64,000 nt of DNA from NCBI GenBank assembly GCA_934654605.1, contig CAKUGH010000001.1:1-64000 (forward strand), given 5' to 3'. This DNA is from an uncultured Collinsella sp. (lineage in GTDB: Bacteria; Actinomycetota; Coriobacteriia; Coriobacteriales; Coriobacteriaceae). The translations under genes and the position numbers were made by a program. Below are positions 1 to 11,000 of the stretch, piece by piece. The notes under the pieces were generated by a model. The model worked only from the letters and a program-made list of their open reading frames with translations. It did not search any database and was not told the origin of the DNA. Position 1 is the stretch's first letter, and each line of letters starts with the position of its first letter.

Positions 1-168
1 AAGATTGCCTGCGATTACGTGGTGATGGCCGTGGGCTCCAAGGCCAACGCGTTTGACCTGGACGGCGTGACGGTGCCCGTGACCTGCGTGGGCGACTGCT
101 CGGGCGAGCGCACTGCCGACATCGCGAGCGCCATCCGCACGGCGTATCACGCGGCCAACGAGCTCTAG
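1..168 (+). CDS. FAD/NADH-dependent oxidoreductase, C-terminal 55 residues (gene cut by window start)
   Basis: The open frame runs from base 1 to a TAG at 166-168. The peptide has the pattern of the last FAD-contacting segment of class I flavin disulfide/NADH:flavin oxidoreductases: a strand with AVGSKAN, then VTCVGDC, then an alanine-rich helix beginning ADIASAIRTAYHAA. This arrangement closes the flavin domain in the Old Yellow Enzyme/2,4-dienoyl-CoA reductase fusion family and in related pyridine nucleotide-disulfide oxidoreductases. The upstream part is outside the window, so the substrate and exact family cannot be decided. No terminator with a T-run follows; the first structure downstream is the hairpin at 213-256. 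Confidence 0.7.
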   Translation, partial: KIACDYVVMAVGSKANAFDLDGVTVPVTCVGDCSGERTADIASAIRTAYHAANEL

Positions 169-212
169 GCAAGAAAGCTATCGCGCACGTTTGATCGGGC
201 GGGGCAGGCTAG

Positions 213-343
213 CTTAACCTCATCTTTACCTCAAATGAGGCGAAGATGAGGTTAAGATGAGGCAAGCAAACAACTGGGCAAACGCTGAAATGTCGCCATC
301 GTTGACCTCAAAATGAGGTCAAGATGAGGTTAAGGTGAGGCAA
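213..343. repeat. GATGAGGTTAA word array with two hairpins
   Basis: Bases 213-233 and 236-256 form an inverted repeat (19 of 21 positions match, 2-base spacer). A second hairpin, perfect over nine pairs, lies at 302-310/314-322. The right sides, 243-265 and 321-343, are direct copies of each other (22 of 23), both built from the words AAGATGAGGTTAAG and GTGAGGCAA or ATGAGGCAA. No T-run follows, so this is not a classical intrinsic terminator. It resembles the block at 16253-16363 in architecture but not in sequence. Confidence 0.75.
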
Positions 344-421
344 AGCTTGAACGGGCGGGGAGTGCCGTTATCGGTGCTCTCCGCCTTTTTGCCAATGAGA
401 GCGCCCTGACCAGCGGGTTCA

Positions 422-536
422 GAAAATCCGAATCTCGAGCGACCGAAAATCCGAACTTCTGGAACATGAAAATCCGAATCTCAAGTGCACGAAAATCCGA
501 ATCGTAACCACCCGAAAATCCGAATTTGATACAGTG
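422..536. repeat. Five direct repeats with exact 23-bp period upstream of ATPase gene
   Basis: The 11-mer GAAAATCCGAA starts at 422, 445, 468, 491 and 514, that is every 23 bases without exception. Four of the five copies continue with T (GAAAATCCGAAT). The remaining 11-12 bases of each unit differ. The array ends about 50 bp before the ATPase start at 586, so it occupies the promoter or leader position of that gene. Because 23 is not a multiple of three, the repeat is not selected as protein. Identical sites at a fixed spacing of slightly over two helical turns look like a cooperative protein-binding array; what binds is unknown. Confidence 0.85.
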
Positions 537-585
537 GAATAGAAGCATCGAAAAGCTAGACCTAGGAATCTGCGGAGGGTGGCTC

Positions 586-1890
586 ATGACGGGTGAGAGA
601 CTGCATCGGGATGGATACATTCCACGCATCGTGGATGCACAAATTGAGCGCTACCTTCGTGTTTTTGGCGCGGTCGAGATTGCGGGCACCAAGTGGTGTG
701 GCAAGACGTGGGCTGCACTAGAGCACGGGGCGTCCGTCTCGTATGTCGATGAGAGTCTCGACCTCGCTCGTGCCGACCCGGCGATGATGTTGCTGGGTGA
801 CCGTCCGCATATTATTGACGAGTGGCAGCGCGTTCCTCAGATTTGGGACTACGTTAGACATGAGATCGACCGTGCCCGGGGTACGCGTGGCGCCTATATC
901 CTCACGGGTTCCGCCACGCCTGCGTTTGGCTCAAAGGCAGAAGCGCCCGCGCATAGCGGGGCCGGCCGCATCGGCCGCGTCCGCATGCACCCCATGACAC
1001 TCGCCGAGACAGGCGAGTCCAACGGCAAAGTGAGCCTGGCGGGTCTGTTCGAGCATCGTTTTGAGCCCTGCCGATGCGATGGCGATACGCCGGAGCTTGT
1101 CGAGGCCGCTTGCCGCGGCGGTTGGCCCGAGGCGATCGATATGGCTTCGGATGACGCCCAGCTCATCGCTCGCGAATATCTCAACACCACGTTTTTAAGC
1201 AGTTTCCCGGCGGTCGGTCTCGATCCGGACATCGCTCGCCGAGTCTCCGCATCGATCGCGCGCAATCTGGGACAGGCGACCACGTATAAAACGATTCTTA
1301 TGGATATGTTTGGTGCCGAGGAGGATCCCGCAGCGTTTGCCGACGAGACCAAGGTGCGCAGGTACCTGGATGCCCTCAAGGGCATGTTCATTCTCGAGGA
1401 GGTCCCCGGTTGGGTTCCCGCGGCGCGCGACAAGCGGCGCTTTACCGTCAAGCCCAAGCGCTATCTGGCGGATCCGAGCCTTGCCTGCGCCTTGTTGGGG
1501 ATGTCCTCGCGGGCGCTGGTTGCCGACTGGCAGACATTTGGTTTGGTGTTTGAGAATTTGGTTATGCGCGACCTTTCGGTCTACGCTCGTTCGCTCGATC
1601 TGCTGGATAGCACGCCCGTGCGCTATTATCGCGACGATTCGGGCCTTGAGTGCGATGCTATTGTGCAGCTAGCCGACGGACGGTGGGCGGCCTTTGAGAT
1701 TAAGGTGAGCGAAGATAAGGCGAGCGCTGGCGTTGAGAGCCTCAAACGCGTTCGCAAGAAAGTGTGCGGAAATCCTCGCTCACGCACGCGCGAGCCGGAG
1801 TTTATGGCCGTGATCGTGGGAGTGGGAGAGTATGCCCGCGAGGCCGAGGACGGTATCTACGTGATTCCCGTGCGCGCGCTGGGGTGTTAG
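586..1890 (+). CDS. AAA-type ATPase with DUF4143/PD-(D/E)XK-like C-terminus
   Basis: This 434-residue protein has a P-loop GTKWCGKT near residue 35, a Walker B segment HIIDEWQ near residue 70, an LTGSA sensor-like motif, and a C-terminal nuclease-like fold with ECDAIVQL and AFEIKVS, spaced like a D-x(n)-E-x-K site. This is the domain order of the widespread AAA_14 plus DUF4143 family, whose cellular role is not established. The start at 586 is preferred over an in-frame ATG at 526 because GGAGG at 574-578 sits at proper distance and the shorter form begins with the conserved GYIPRIVD segment. The gene is alone, directly behind the 23-bp repeat array. A second family member is at 25103-26275, with low apparent similarity. 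Confidence 0.88.
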   Translation: MTGERLHRDGYIPRIVDAQIERYLRVFGAVEIAGTKWCGKTWAALEHGASVSYVDESLDLARADPAMMLLGDRPHIIDEWQRVPQIWDYVRHEIDRARGTRGAYILTGSATPAFGSKAEAPAHSGAGRIGRVRMHPMTLAETGESNGKVSLAGLFEHRFEPCRCDGDTPELVEAACRGGWPEAIDMASDDAQLIAREYLNTTFLSSFPAVGLDPDIARRVSASIARNLGQATTYKTILMDMFGAEEDPAAFADETKVRRYLDALKGMFILEEVPGWVPAARDKRRFTVKPKRYLADPSLACALLGMSSRALVADWQTFGLVFENLVMRDLSVYARSLDLLDSTPVRYYRDDSGLECDAIVQLADGRWAAFEIKVSEDKASAGVESLKRVRKKVCGNPRSRTREPEFMAVIVGVGEYAREAEDGIYVIPVRALGC

Positions 1891-2074
1891 GGGGCGCACG
1901 CTTTGCTACCGCTGCCCCTTGCACCAAGGGCTTGACTTTTTAAGACATCATTAAGGCTTGCGTTGTGGAGCAAGCCGCAGGTCAATGCTATTCTTTTACT
2001 TTATCGTACGGTGTTGTATTCTGCCTGAATTCTCTACCTGCGATCAACGGATTAAGCGCGACCGAGCGGAAAGG

Positions 2075-3133
2075 ATGGCACGCCCGCAAGCAGGGCAAAC
2101 GCAAGCGATGAGTGGCATGGACCGACATAGCGAGCCCCAGCAGCACAAGACGGCGGCCGAATACCGCCAAGCTGCCGACGAGCACGTGCGGACCCTCAAG
2201 GATTTCTGGAAGGATTTCCTAGTGAGCGGTCTGTTTGTGCTGGCCGCCATCGTCGCCATCTTTGCGTGTCTGGCCTGGTTTGCCGCGAACAATCGAGTGA
2301 GCGCTACGGGGAGCACGATCGGGACGAAGGCGGATCGGTACACGTTGACCGCCAAGGGCGAGGGTGAGTCCGGTGCGCACACCGGGTATTACGAGCGAAC
2401 GAACAATGGTGCCGTGATTGGCACGGGTGAGAAGGACGCCTCGGGCAAGGTAGATCCCAAGCTAGATATCTCCGACGCCATGACGGTAACGCTCGCTTCT
2501 AACCTCAACAACGAGACCGCTGGTTCCCTGTATCCGGGTGCCCGCGGCAAGATTACGTTTACGGTGACGCCGCTCACGGATAACCTTGGCGATATCACGA
2601 TCAATCTGTCACGCGTGCTTAAGGTTAAGGACAACATATATAAGGAAGCCGATGGTAATCTGCCGGCTAATGCGAGCACGCTGCTCAACCTGGTAAAGGG
2701 CCACCTGCTGTTCTTTACGAGCTGCCAGAACGGCTATTACTCCGGTCGCGTGGAAAACAGCCAAATCAAGATTCCAAAGAGCGACTTTTGCGAAGACGGC
2801 AAAACGACCAACCCCACAAACAAGTCCGTCCCCGTTACGCTGTACTGGGTATGGCCGGAGTACTTCCAGAACTTTGTCCTTACGGGCAACACGAATTACT
2901 ACAAAAACCTGTTCGCGACAGAGGGCGAAGACTACGGCGCCCTGAAAACAAACGTGAACAGCAATAAAGCGCACTACTTCTATAGCACCTCGGGCAGCAC
3001 GGCCGCCACGGACGCCTACGCCAACGCGGACGCCTACTCCTCGCTCTACAACAACGCGGACGAGAAGATCGGTAACGAGGTCATTTCCATCCAGCTTAGA
3101 ATAACCGCGCAGGAGGGTACCACCAATGGATAA
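2075..3133 (+). CDS. Membrane-anchored extracellular protein, first gene of surface locus
   Basis: The protein has a cytoplasmic segment of about 47 residues, one hydrophobic helix at roughly 49-70 ending in AWFAANN, and about 280 outward-facing residues rich in T, N, G and S with no recognised enzyme motif. The helix-then-aromatic-then-N/D pattern recalls the export signals of TasA/CalY-like fibre proteins, but I see no SipW-type peptidase nearby, so this is only a resemblance. Start choice: ATG 2075 follows GGAAAGG closely; ATG 2108 is possible, and an upstream in-frame start would lack a ribosome site. The stop overlaps the next gene by 8 bases, so translation is probably coupled. It appears to be co-transcribed with the two following anchored proteins and the giant secreted protein. 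Confidence 0.7.
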   Translation: MARPQAGQTQAMSGMDRHSEPQQHKTAAEYRQAADEHVRTLKDFWKDFLVSGLFVLAAIVAIFACLAWFAANNRVSATGSTIGTKADRYTLTAKGEGESGAHTGYYERTNNGAVIGTGEKDASGKVDPKLDISDAMTVTLASNLNNETAGSLYPGARGKITFTVTPLTDNLGDITINLSRVLKVKDNIYKEADGNLPANASTLLNLVKGHLLFFTSCQNGYYSGRVENSQIKIPKSDFCEDGKTTNPTNKSVPVTLYWVWPEYFQNFVLTGNTNYYKNLFATEGEDYGALKTNVNSNKAHYFYSTSGSTAATDAYANADAYSSLYNNADEKIGNEVISIQLRITAQEGTTNG

Positions 3134-3932
3134 CATCCGCGCACATATGACTGCCGCCCACGATTGGGTCGAGAATCACCGCGCACAGACCCTCGCGGTT
3201 TTGGTACTGCTCGCGGCCATCATTTTTATCATCGGTCTTACCATGACATGGTTCGTAAGCGGCAAAAGCCTGTCCACGGTGGGCAAGATTCAAACGCCGG
3301 CACAGCTCAAGATCTTGGGTCCCAACCAGACGAGCATCGAGCCTATCGAGATTTCGTATGACGAGTCGCGTGGCGATGTTAAAAACACCGATGGCACCGT
3401 CTCTGTCCGTCGCGCATTTTGCGTAAAGAGTAACAACGACGATAACAATGACGGCGGCCAAGCGTTTGAGCTGCAGGTGGCAAATACCACCAATATCAAG
3501 GGCCTTGTTATTAAGGTGTACAAGGTAGAGGATACGACGGCGTCGGGCAAAGGCGATGTGGCCGGCCTGGATGGCGCTGGTAATAGGTATGCGTGGACCA
3601 AACAGCCCAAGGCGATTTCCTTTGAGTTGATTAACCCTGCCACGGCCGGTGATGCCTCGCTTGCCAAAGATCTTGAACAAGTCGACCCAACCTATCAGGA
3701 ATACAAAAACGTCCAGCAGAACGCTCGTCCGTTGTACCGGTACCACAAGTTCGCAAAGAAAGACCTCGACGGTTACAACGAAGAGACCAATAAGGCCAAC
3801 GATGCCACGAACTTCATCATCGAATGCACGTGGAATCCGGGCGTTGTGACCAACGCAGACGGTACCAAGGTCTCAAACGTCAAAGAGACCGACATGGTCT
3901 ACCTAATCGCTCGCGGCACAAGCAGCAATTAA
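3126..3932 (+). CDS. Membrane-anchored extracellular protein, second gene of surface locus
   Basis: This 268-residue protein has a short basic or polar N-terminus, one membrane helix at about 22-44 (ending MTWFVSGKS) and an exported portion without a recognised domain. The exported part contains an AFCVKSNNDDNNDGG stretch and mixed beta-strand-like segments. The start overlaps the preceding gene by 8 bases and has GGAGGGTACCACC just upstream. Like its neighbours, it keeps an aromatic residue (WF) at the outer face of the helix, which suggests the three proteins share an export or assembly route. No LPXTG motif or C-terminal anchor is present. The function is unknown; the context suggests a structural or anchoring role for the giant protein encoded downstream. 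Confidence 0.72.
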   Translation: MDNIRAHMTAAHDWVENHRAQTLAVLVLLAAIIFIIGLTMTWFVSGKSLSTVGKIQTPAQLKILGPNQTSIEPIEISYDESRGDVKNTDGTVSVRRAFCVKSNNDDNNDGGQAFELQVANTTNIKGLVIKVYKVEDTTASGKGDVAGLDGAGNRYAWTKQPKAISFELINPATAGDASLAKDLEQVDPTYQEYKNVQQNARPLYRYHKFAKKDLDGYNEETNKANDATNFIIECTWNPGVVTNADGTKVSNVKETDMVYLIARGTSSN

Positions 3933-3953
3933 CGCAGGAAGGGAGGACGTCAC

Positions 3954-4991
3954 ATGACAGAGGACAAGAACAAACAACTCGATAATGCCGAGGGCTTGGT
4001 TTGCGACCAGCCGGATCGGACGGCTGCGTCTGAGCAGACGCCTCCCGCCGAGCCCTCCCGCCGCAAACGCCCGTTTTGCCTGGGATCCAAAGCCCGCAAA
4101 CGCCTGTGGACGGTTGCGGTGCTGCTGTGCGTCGTTGTGATGGCGACGGGCACCTACCTTACCTACACGGCGTTTTTGGGCGGCGACTTCCTTAAGTCGG
4201 TCGTTGTTTCGGGCACGTCGCAGGCGCTGTTTGCCTCGGACATGCTCACGGGGTATACGGAAACGGTGGCGGATGCAGACATCGCCACCAACAGTATCGT
4301 GGTCGACACGAGTGGGGATACTTGCTCCTTTACCTTCCGTATTTATAACTACCTGTTGGGCGACAAGAACAAAGTCAACGATAAGGACGTCAACGCGACG
4401 CTGAGCGTGACGGCGAAGGACGTGGAGGGCACCTGGGGCGGCACCTGGAGCGTCAACGGTATGCCCGCGCAGGCGGCGGGCGACACGGTCAGCCTTTCCT
4501 TCCCTGCCAACAAGGCGACCATGTATACCTACACGGTTACGTTTGCAAAAACGGACCTCAACAAGGCGTCCTTCCTTGTTAAAGCGCAGGTCGACGCCAA
4601 TAGCCCCGGCACCAACCTTAAACTGCTCGCGGCCAAGATTGCGCCAGCCGAGCGTGCGGAGGTAACGGCTTCGGGCGTTTCGGGCGAGTGGGTCGATAAG
4701 AATTCGGATGATACAAATGTCGGCGACTTCGACGCTTACAACTATCGCGTGACCGTAACAGGCACTACGACCAGGGTGAAGCTCACGTGGGGAGATGGGG
4801 TCGAGCTCGACCCGTTCTTTCCGCAGAACCACAAGAACGGTGATGCGCAGGCGGCCGTCAACGGCAACTCGGTCACATACGATGCGTCCCCTGGCTCGGA
4901 AATCATTACCTTCTACCGGAAGGGCGATTCAAAGCCGACCAGCTGGGACGAGGACGGTATTAAGGTTTCATGTTCGCCCGCGACAAGCTAG
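3954..4991 (+). CDS. Membrane-anchored extracellular protein, third gene of surface locus
   Basis: This 345-residue protein has a cytoplasmic N-terminus of about 50 residues that ends in a basic patch (RRKRP, KARKR), one membrane helix at about 51-72, and an exported region of about 270 residues. The exported part shows repeated threonine/valine beta-strand patterns such as ATLSVTAKD and YRVTVTGTTT, consistent with Ig-like or beta-sandwich folds, and one cysteine pair is possible. A strong GGAAGGGAGG ribosome site lies at 3936-3945. The next gene, the 3627-residue secreted protein, starts 69 bp downstream with no terminator between. No enzyme motif is visible. Confidence 0.72.
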   Translation: MTEDKNKQLDNAEGLVCDQPDRTAASEQTPPAEPSRRKRPFCLGSKARKRLWTVAVLLCVVVMATGTYLTYTAFLGGDFLKSVVVSGTSQALFASDMLTGYTETVADADIATNSIVVDTSGDTCSFTFRIYNYLLGDKNKVNDKDVNATLSVTAKDVEGTWGGTWSVNGMPAQAAGDTVSLSFPANKATMYTYTVTFAKTDLNKASFLVKAQVDANSPGTNLKLLAAKIAPAERAEVTASGVSGEWVDKNSDDTNVGDFDAYNYRVTVTGTTTRVKLTWGDGVELDPFFPQNHKNGDAQAAVNGNSVTYDASPGSEIITFYRKGDSKPTSWDEDGIKVSCSPATS

Positions 4992-5060
4992 CCGCAACGA
5001 GCCGCAAGCATAGATTTTGAGACACAGCACGGGGCAAGAGATAGAACGAGGTAGGACCAG

Positions 5061-8000
5061 ATGAGAACGGCAAAGCGCATAACAACCGCATGCCTGACTG
5101 CGATCATGATTTTCCAGGCGCTTGCACCCTCCACAGAGGTGTTCGCGCAAGAGCTCGACGCCGTGATGGAGGCGTCTGTCTCCGCCGCGCGTGCCGCGGG
5201 CAACACCGCACGCTCCGTACAGGATGCCGTGGCCACCGCTTTGGAAAATGCCGACCAGGCTACATCTGATGATGCCGCGACGGCTCCGGGAGCCGATGCG
5301 GGTGCCACCGAGGACGGCAACGGTTCTACCGGCACCGATGGCTCGCAGGATTCCACGACCGATGGAGCCACCAACGGCGATGCCTCAACGGAGGGCGATG
5401 CATCCCAAGACGATACGACTGCCGATGACGGCACCGCCGACGAAGGGCAAGCGGATGACGCGGACGCGGATGCCGATGCTCGGGCAGATGCCGCCTATGC
5501 GTACAACACGGTTGAGGAGCTGAAGGACAAAGGAAAAGTCACAAAAATTACTGAGGAAAACGGCACCGTTACGCAGATCGTGTTTGCCAACGAGGCAGAT
5601 CTCATCAAGATATCTAACACCAATCCAACTGTTTACCAGAATGCCGTAATCAGTAGAGAACCAAACACGGGCAGCGAGTTCAAGCTGGACAGTGCGATCG
5701 TCGATAATAATTTGAAATTCAGAGGCTTCGGTGGCGAAAACGTCCCCTTCAAGGGGTCGCTTGACATGAAGGGGAGCACCCTTGTCGTGAGCCATACCCT
5801 CTATAACAACATTCAACTTAGTGATGCGAATAGAACGGTGACGGTGACATGGAAGGGCACGGATGCCCAGCCTGTTATCGCTTCTAAAATTAATGGCAAT
5901 GATCAAACGCTCGTTGCCAATGTAGCGGTTGCCAATGTGAGCGCGGATAAGGCGACGCTCAAATCACCGTTGCTGGGTGAAGTCGATGGGGTTCTCACGC
6001 TTGAGGCGGCTTATTCGGTTGATGCGGGCAAGACCCTTGCAGTGGATATCAACTCGGACTTGGGAAACGTCGGTTTGCTGGCGAACACTGTAAAGGCCAG
6101 TGCGTCCTTTACCATTGCTAAGCTCGAGGGATTGCCATCGAGCGGGACGCAGACTGTTGCAACCACCAAAGATGGAGCTAGCGCTGGCGGCTTGATCGGT
6201 CTCTGCAAGGATGGCGTGACTGTTTCGCTCGCTAATCCGATCGACCTATCCAATTTCACTGTTGTTGGCAAAGCAGCCAGCGGTGGCTTCATCGGCAAAG
6301 CAACCAAGCTCACCTTGGACACAGACAACAAGAAGTTCACCTGCCCCGCCACCGTTGGTGATGCGAGCAGCCAAAGCTCCGGCGGCTTCATCGGCGACGT
6401 TAGTTTTGCCAGCCCGGTCGAATTCACCAACAACGACCAAATCGATACTGGCTTGGGCGTGAAGCTTGGCCAAAGTGGAGACATGGGCGCGGGCGGCGTG
6501 TTCGGTCTTCTGGATACAACGAACGGCGATGTCACAATATCGGGTGGCTCGTATGCCAGCAAGCTGGTGGCGGGCTCCGGCTCCATCTATGGTGGTCTGG
6601 TCGGTAGAGTTCAGGATGTGACCAGTACAGAGACGCCGAACAATACTCTTCATATAAAGACAGATGGTGAGGGCAATCGCTGCTCGGTCGACACTACGTG
6701 CAGCGTCGCTCCGCGACTGGCGGGAGGTCTGGTCGGCTGGGTGGCAAAGAGCAACAATACCGGAGGCGTTGTAATCGTTGACGGTGCGGATGTCACGTGC
6801 CATTCTCCGCAAGTAACTGGAAAGAACTGCGGGTTTGGCGGTGTTGTTGGCGCCTTGGATAGCGGCTACAGCGTGGGCGGGCGTTCGCGTTTTGGAATTT
6901 TGGATTGCGGGGACATTCGCGTTACAGCCGATACACCAATCGCATGCGGCGCCGGAATTGTGGGTTCGGCATGGAACGGCGTCTTGCGCTTGCGTGGGAC
7001 TACCGATTTGTCTGAGTGCAAGCTCGAGGCCAACGGTAATACCAACCAAATTCTTAGATCCTTGGATGGATGCTCTCCATTGGTGTTTGCTTTGGGTTCG
7101 GGATCGGATGCTAAGACGACGAGTAATGATTATTGGATTTACAAACGTCCTGCTGCGGCGAAGATCGATGACCTGACCTATAACCAGGTTATCCGTCTGA
7201 CCGGAGAGAAGGGCAAGCTCAGCAAGGATCTTATTAAACTTGATAAAAGCACCTTTTATCAGCCGTTGTGCAACCTGAGTGGTGCTGAAGATGCTGGTAG
7301 CAGTGCGGGCTATTCATGGGGCAGACAGCTTCAGCCCCAAGAGGGTAAAGTGAAGTCGGGTACGTACCTCATTAATGATGCGGATACATTCGCATGTATT
7401 GCCATGACGGTCCAAACGCACGGCTACTTTGGTGGCGTCTTCGGCATCGGCACAGGTAGCAGCCTTAAAAACTGGTATGGCAATAGAGGGAATACTTTCT
7501 TAATTACTTCCAACATTGATCTACGGGGTACGGGTCTTGAAGGCCTTGCGTGTGATGGGTCCTGGCAAGTCAATACCTTCGGAGGTGCTGTCGAAGGAAA
7601 CCGGCGCACCGTTACCCTGGCGATTGGTGAACCATTTGGCACACGCAATGACGTTGCGCTCGGCGCAAATGATCCGTCTGAAGGCAATGGCAAGATTTAT
7701 CGCCACAGCCGCCTGGGTCTTTTCAACGCCGTTGGTGGTGGCGCGACGGCGAATGACTCTACTGCGAAGGTTAGCAACCTCACTATCGATGGCATTGTGA
7801 ACTTTGATAACGGTCTGGCTGTTGATGCCGGATCGCTTGCGGCGACCATCGCGGGTAACGTAACGCTCAGCGGCGTTACGTGCGAGCCAAAGCTTACCTG
7901 CGATGACACGTTCGGCAACGATGTCAACATGGGCGGCATCGCGGGCAGCGTGAGGGGCGCCGGAACCGTTTCTTTCGAAGGCGGCGCAAAGGCGCGGGCG

Positions 8001-11000
8001 ATCATCAACACGGGCTCCACTCTCAAAGGCAACACGCGCATTGGTGGCGCTATCGGCTATGTGGCGGATGTTGCCGCCACTGTCAATGTGGCGAGCCTCG
8101 AGATCGGTGGCGAGATTGCTGCGAGTAACAGCGCGAGCGGTAAGAAAGCTCAGGTCGGCGGCTTTATCGGCTGCATCATGCAGAGTACTTATAAAGAAGG
8201 GAAAATAGCCAGTTCGGCTGAAAAGAACGTTAGCATTACGGGACTTTCGTTCAGCTCGTTCGACATGACCGTGGGTAAGAGCGGCGACGCGAAGAACGGC
8301 GCGGGCGGCCTTCTGGGCTACAGCTGGGGCAATGCCGTCGTCACCATCGGAGATGGCAGCGTTAACAAGGACGCAAACTCTTATGCCCTAAAGACAACCA
8401 ACGCCTCCATAACCGCGAACAGCTCAGGTGAGCTCGGCGGTCTCGTATATGCCGCCAGCGGCCACTGGATTATCAACGACCACGCCATTGATCTTTCTGG
8501 CACGACCATTAAAGCGGAGAATGCTACGACGCTGGGCCTACTCGTTGGCCGTGGTAGCAAGGTAGCTGCTGGGGTATATGGCTCCGAGTCGTATACGGGC
8601 TTATACCTGGAAGACAGGGCTTATTGGGGCACTGCATACAACGTTTCTGGCATCACAGTCACGGCGTTCAAGGTAACGACCTTCGACGAGTGGGTGGGTA
8701 ACGGCGTAAGGCCCGGCAGCAAGCTTATGGACGGTGAATGGAACACGGTTGTTTCGCTGCACACCGAAGGCGCCACGTTGAACATGAGCGGCAAAGCGGA
8801 GGAAGACAACAGCTACAAGAATCGCTCGGCTTTTGGCCAAAGCAAAAATACGGTTTCTAGTAAAAGCTACGATCTCAATAAAAACAGCAGCACGCGTTAT
8901 TACTACAACCTTGATCGTGCGTACAGCGACATGAAAGCCAGCGGGAATGACTACACGGTGACGAAAATTATCCACCTCAGCACCCCTCAAGAGTTGCTTT
9001 TGTGGTCAGCTTGTCGCTACGCTCCTGCGGAAATACAGACGTACATTGCTCCCGGGATGACTGGGGAAAATGCCGGCGACAGAAATGCCGGGCTTAATAG
9101 CTATACGGTTTATATCAATAAAGGCTCGGACACGAGCGCAGGGCAAAAACCCATCGATTTAAGCGGTTATAGCTATTATCCGGCACAGCCCAAGGGGCAT
9201 GTATACGTTCAAAATGCGAATATCAAGTTCTGCTACTCGGATATCAAATGTACATTTGCCAACAACAAATCCAACGCGGCCGGCACGCAGCACGAGAACA
9301 TGCATTGCGGACTTTTGCGTACGATTAATGCGAACCTTTCGGTAAACAATGTCACGCTGGGCGGCACTGTCGGGATTGCAGTTAACGATGGCGATACGAG
9401 TAAGGCAGGACCTGGCGGCACTGTGTCAGGTGCTTTGGTGTGTCGCTATGTGAGCTGGTCTTCGGGAGTGGACAGGCAGATTTCCATCAATAATCTGACT
9501 CTCAATGGCTTGGCTGTCGATGGCGTAACCGATGAAACCGGCTATGCGCCTTTGCTCATCAATGAAATGCAGACGCACGTGAAGCTGAACGCGAAGAACA
9601 TTTCGACTACGGGATACGCAGACAACACCAAGGCGGCGACGTCGCTGTTTGGCAAACTTGGCGTTGGCAGCACGGCCGACCAGGTAACGGCGATATTTAG
9701 CCTTATCAATCTCCCCAGCGCAACAGACGACTCGATCTTCACGCGTGCAAGCTTGCTTGAGAGCTTCGGTTACGGCAAAGGTAATACGGGCTCTGCGGTG
9801 TATACGTTTTTCAAGGCTGACCAAACCAACGATGCGCAGACCAACAAGGTCACGTTCGGCAAAGAGATCGATGCCAATGACGCCGACAAAAATGAGTACA
9901 TAGGCAAGCAGCTTTGGTATTACGACGAGGACGGCTACGGAACCGATGGCAACCTCGTGACAGTTGGATCCACGGTAGCTGATAAGACGGGTAAGTCTCC
10001 GAAGTTCGGAGGTTATCTTCCGTATGTGAAAAAGGGCAAGGCAAACGAAAGCGATGTTCAATACCATGAAATCAAGGTTAACCAACGCGTGCCCAATCTT
10101 GCGATGGGTTGCGGCACCTATGGTGACCCCTATGCCATAACCAAGGCAACGGAGTTCAACACGGTTGCTGAGTACATCAATACTCAGAATCCAAGCGACG
10201 GCTGGGAAGTTACGATTGCGGCTAATCAGGAAGAGTTGTGCCGGCGTCGTTCGTCTAGCAACAATACTGATAACGAAGTGACGTACGTCTACAATCTGGC
10301 GAAGAAAACGTGGGAGAAAAAGACCGGGACTAACACTATCGACTCCACGGATACGCTTGACGACGCGACGATGCATAGCTATCTCCAGAGTGCCTACTAC
10401 AGCATCGAACCGGTTGATAACAAGGGAAATAGCATCGATACGCTTGTGCTCGATATCACTGCTTTCCAAGGCTTGGGTAATCAAGGCAATCCGTTCCGCG
10501 GCGTTATTGTTGGCAACCTGCGTGGGACGCAAAAGGTCGATTCGTCGGCGACCATCAAAATCGACAACACCGGCAGCACGAGTGCGCCTAAGGGCTTGAT
10601 CCCGTATAGCTACGGCAGCGTTGTGAGTAATCTAAACATTGAATACTCGGGCAACGCAGCCTCAATTGCGCATAAGAAGGTAGATACCTCTGGTGTACCG
10701 GGCGCGTTCTTTGGCGGCGTGATTGGGTGCATCATGGGTGGCGACAATATCATCGACGGCGTGTCGGTGAGTGCGAGTGGTGGCTTTAGCGTTGCGGGTA
10801 CGGCTGGCGATAAAGGCGCACACCTTGTGCCCGTTGGCGGGTATGTGGGTGCCATTGCGGGTGGCGGCGTTATCTTCCGCAACTCCTCGAACGTGAGCGG
10901 CGCGCTCAACAAGTGGCATAACGCCGGCACTTCCCTCTATGACAACCCGTATGTTGGCCGTGTTATCGATGGCTATGCGTTCAGCGAGCTTGCCGGTAAC

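Noticed and set aside
422-536. CRISPR-like array (regular repeat and variable spacer)
   Set aside because: The repeat is only 11-12 bases and the spacer 11-12 bases, far below CRISPR sizes, and no cas genes are present.
330-629. Minus-strand frame of 99 codons across the 23-bp repeats
   Set aside because: It runs through the non-coding repeat array and into the ATPase start, has no ribosome site, and the repeat period is not a multiple of three.
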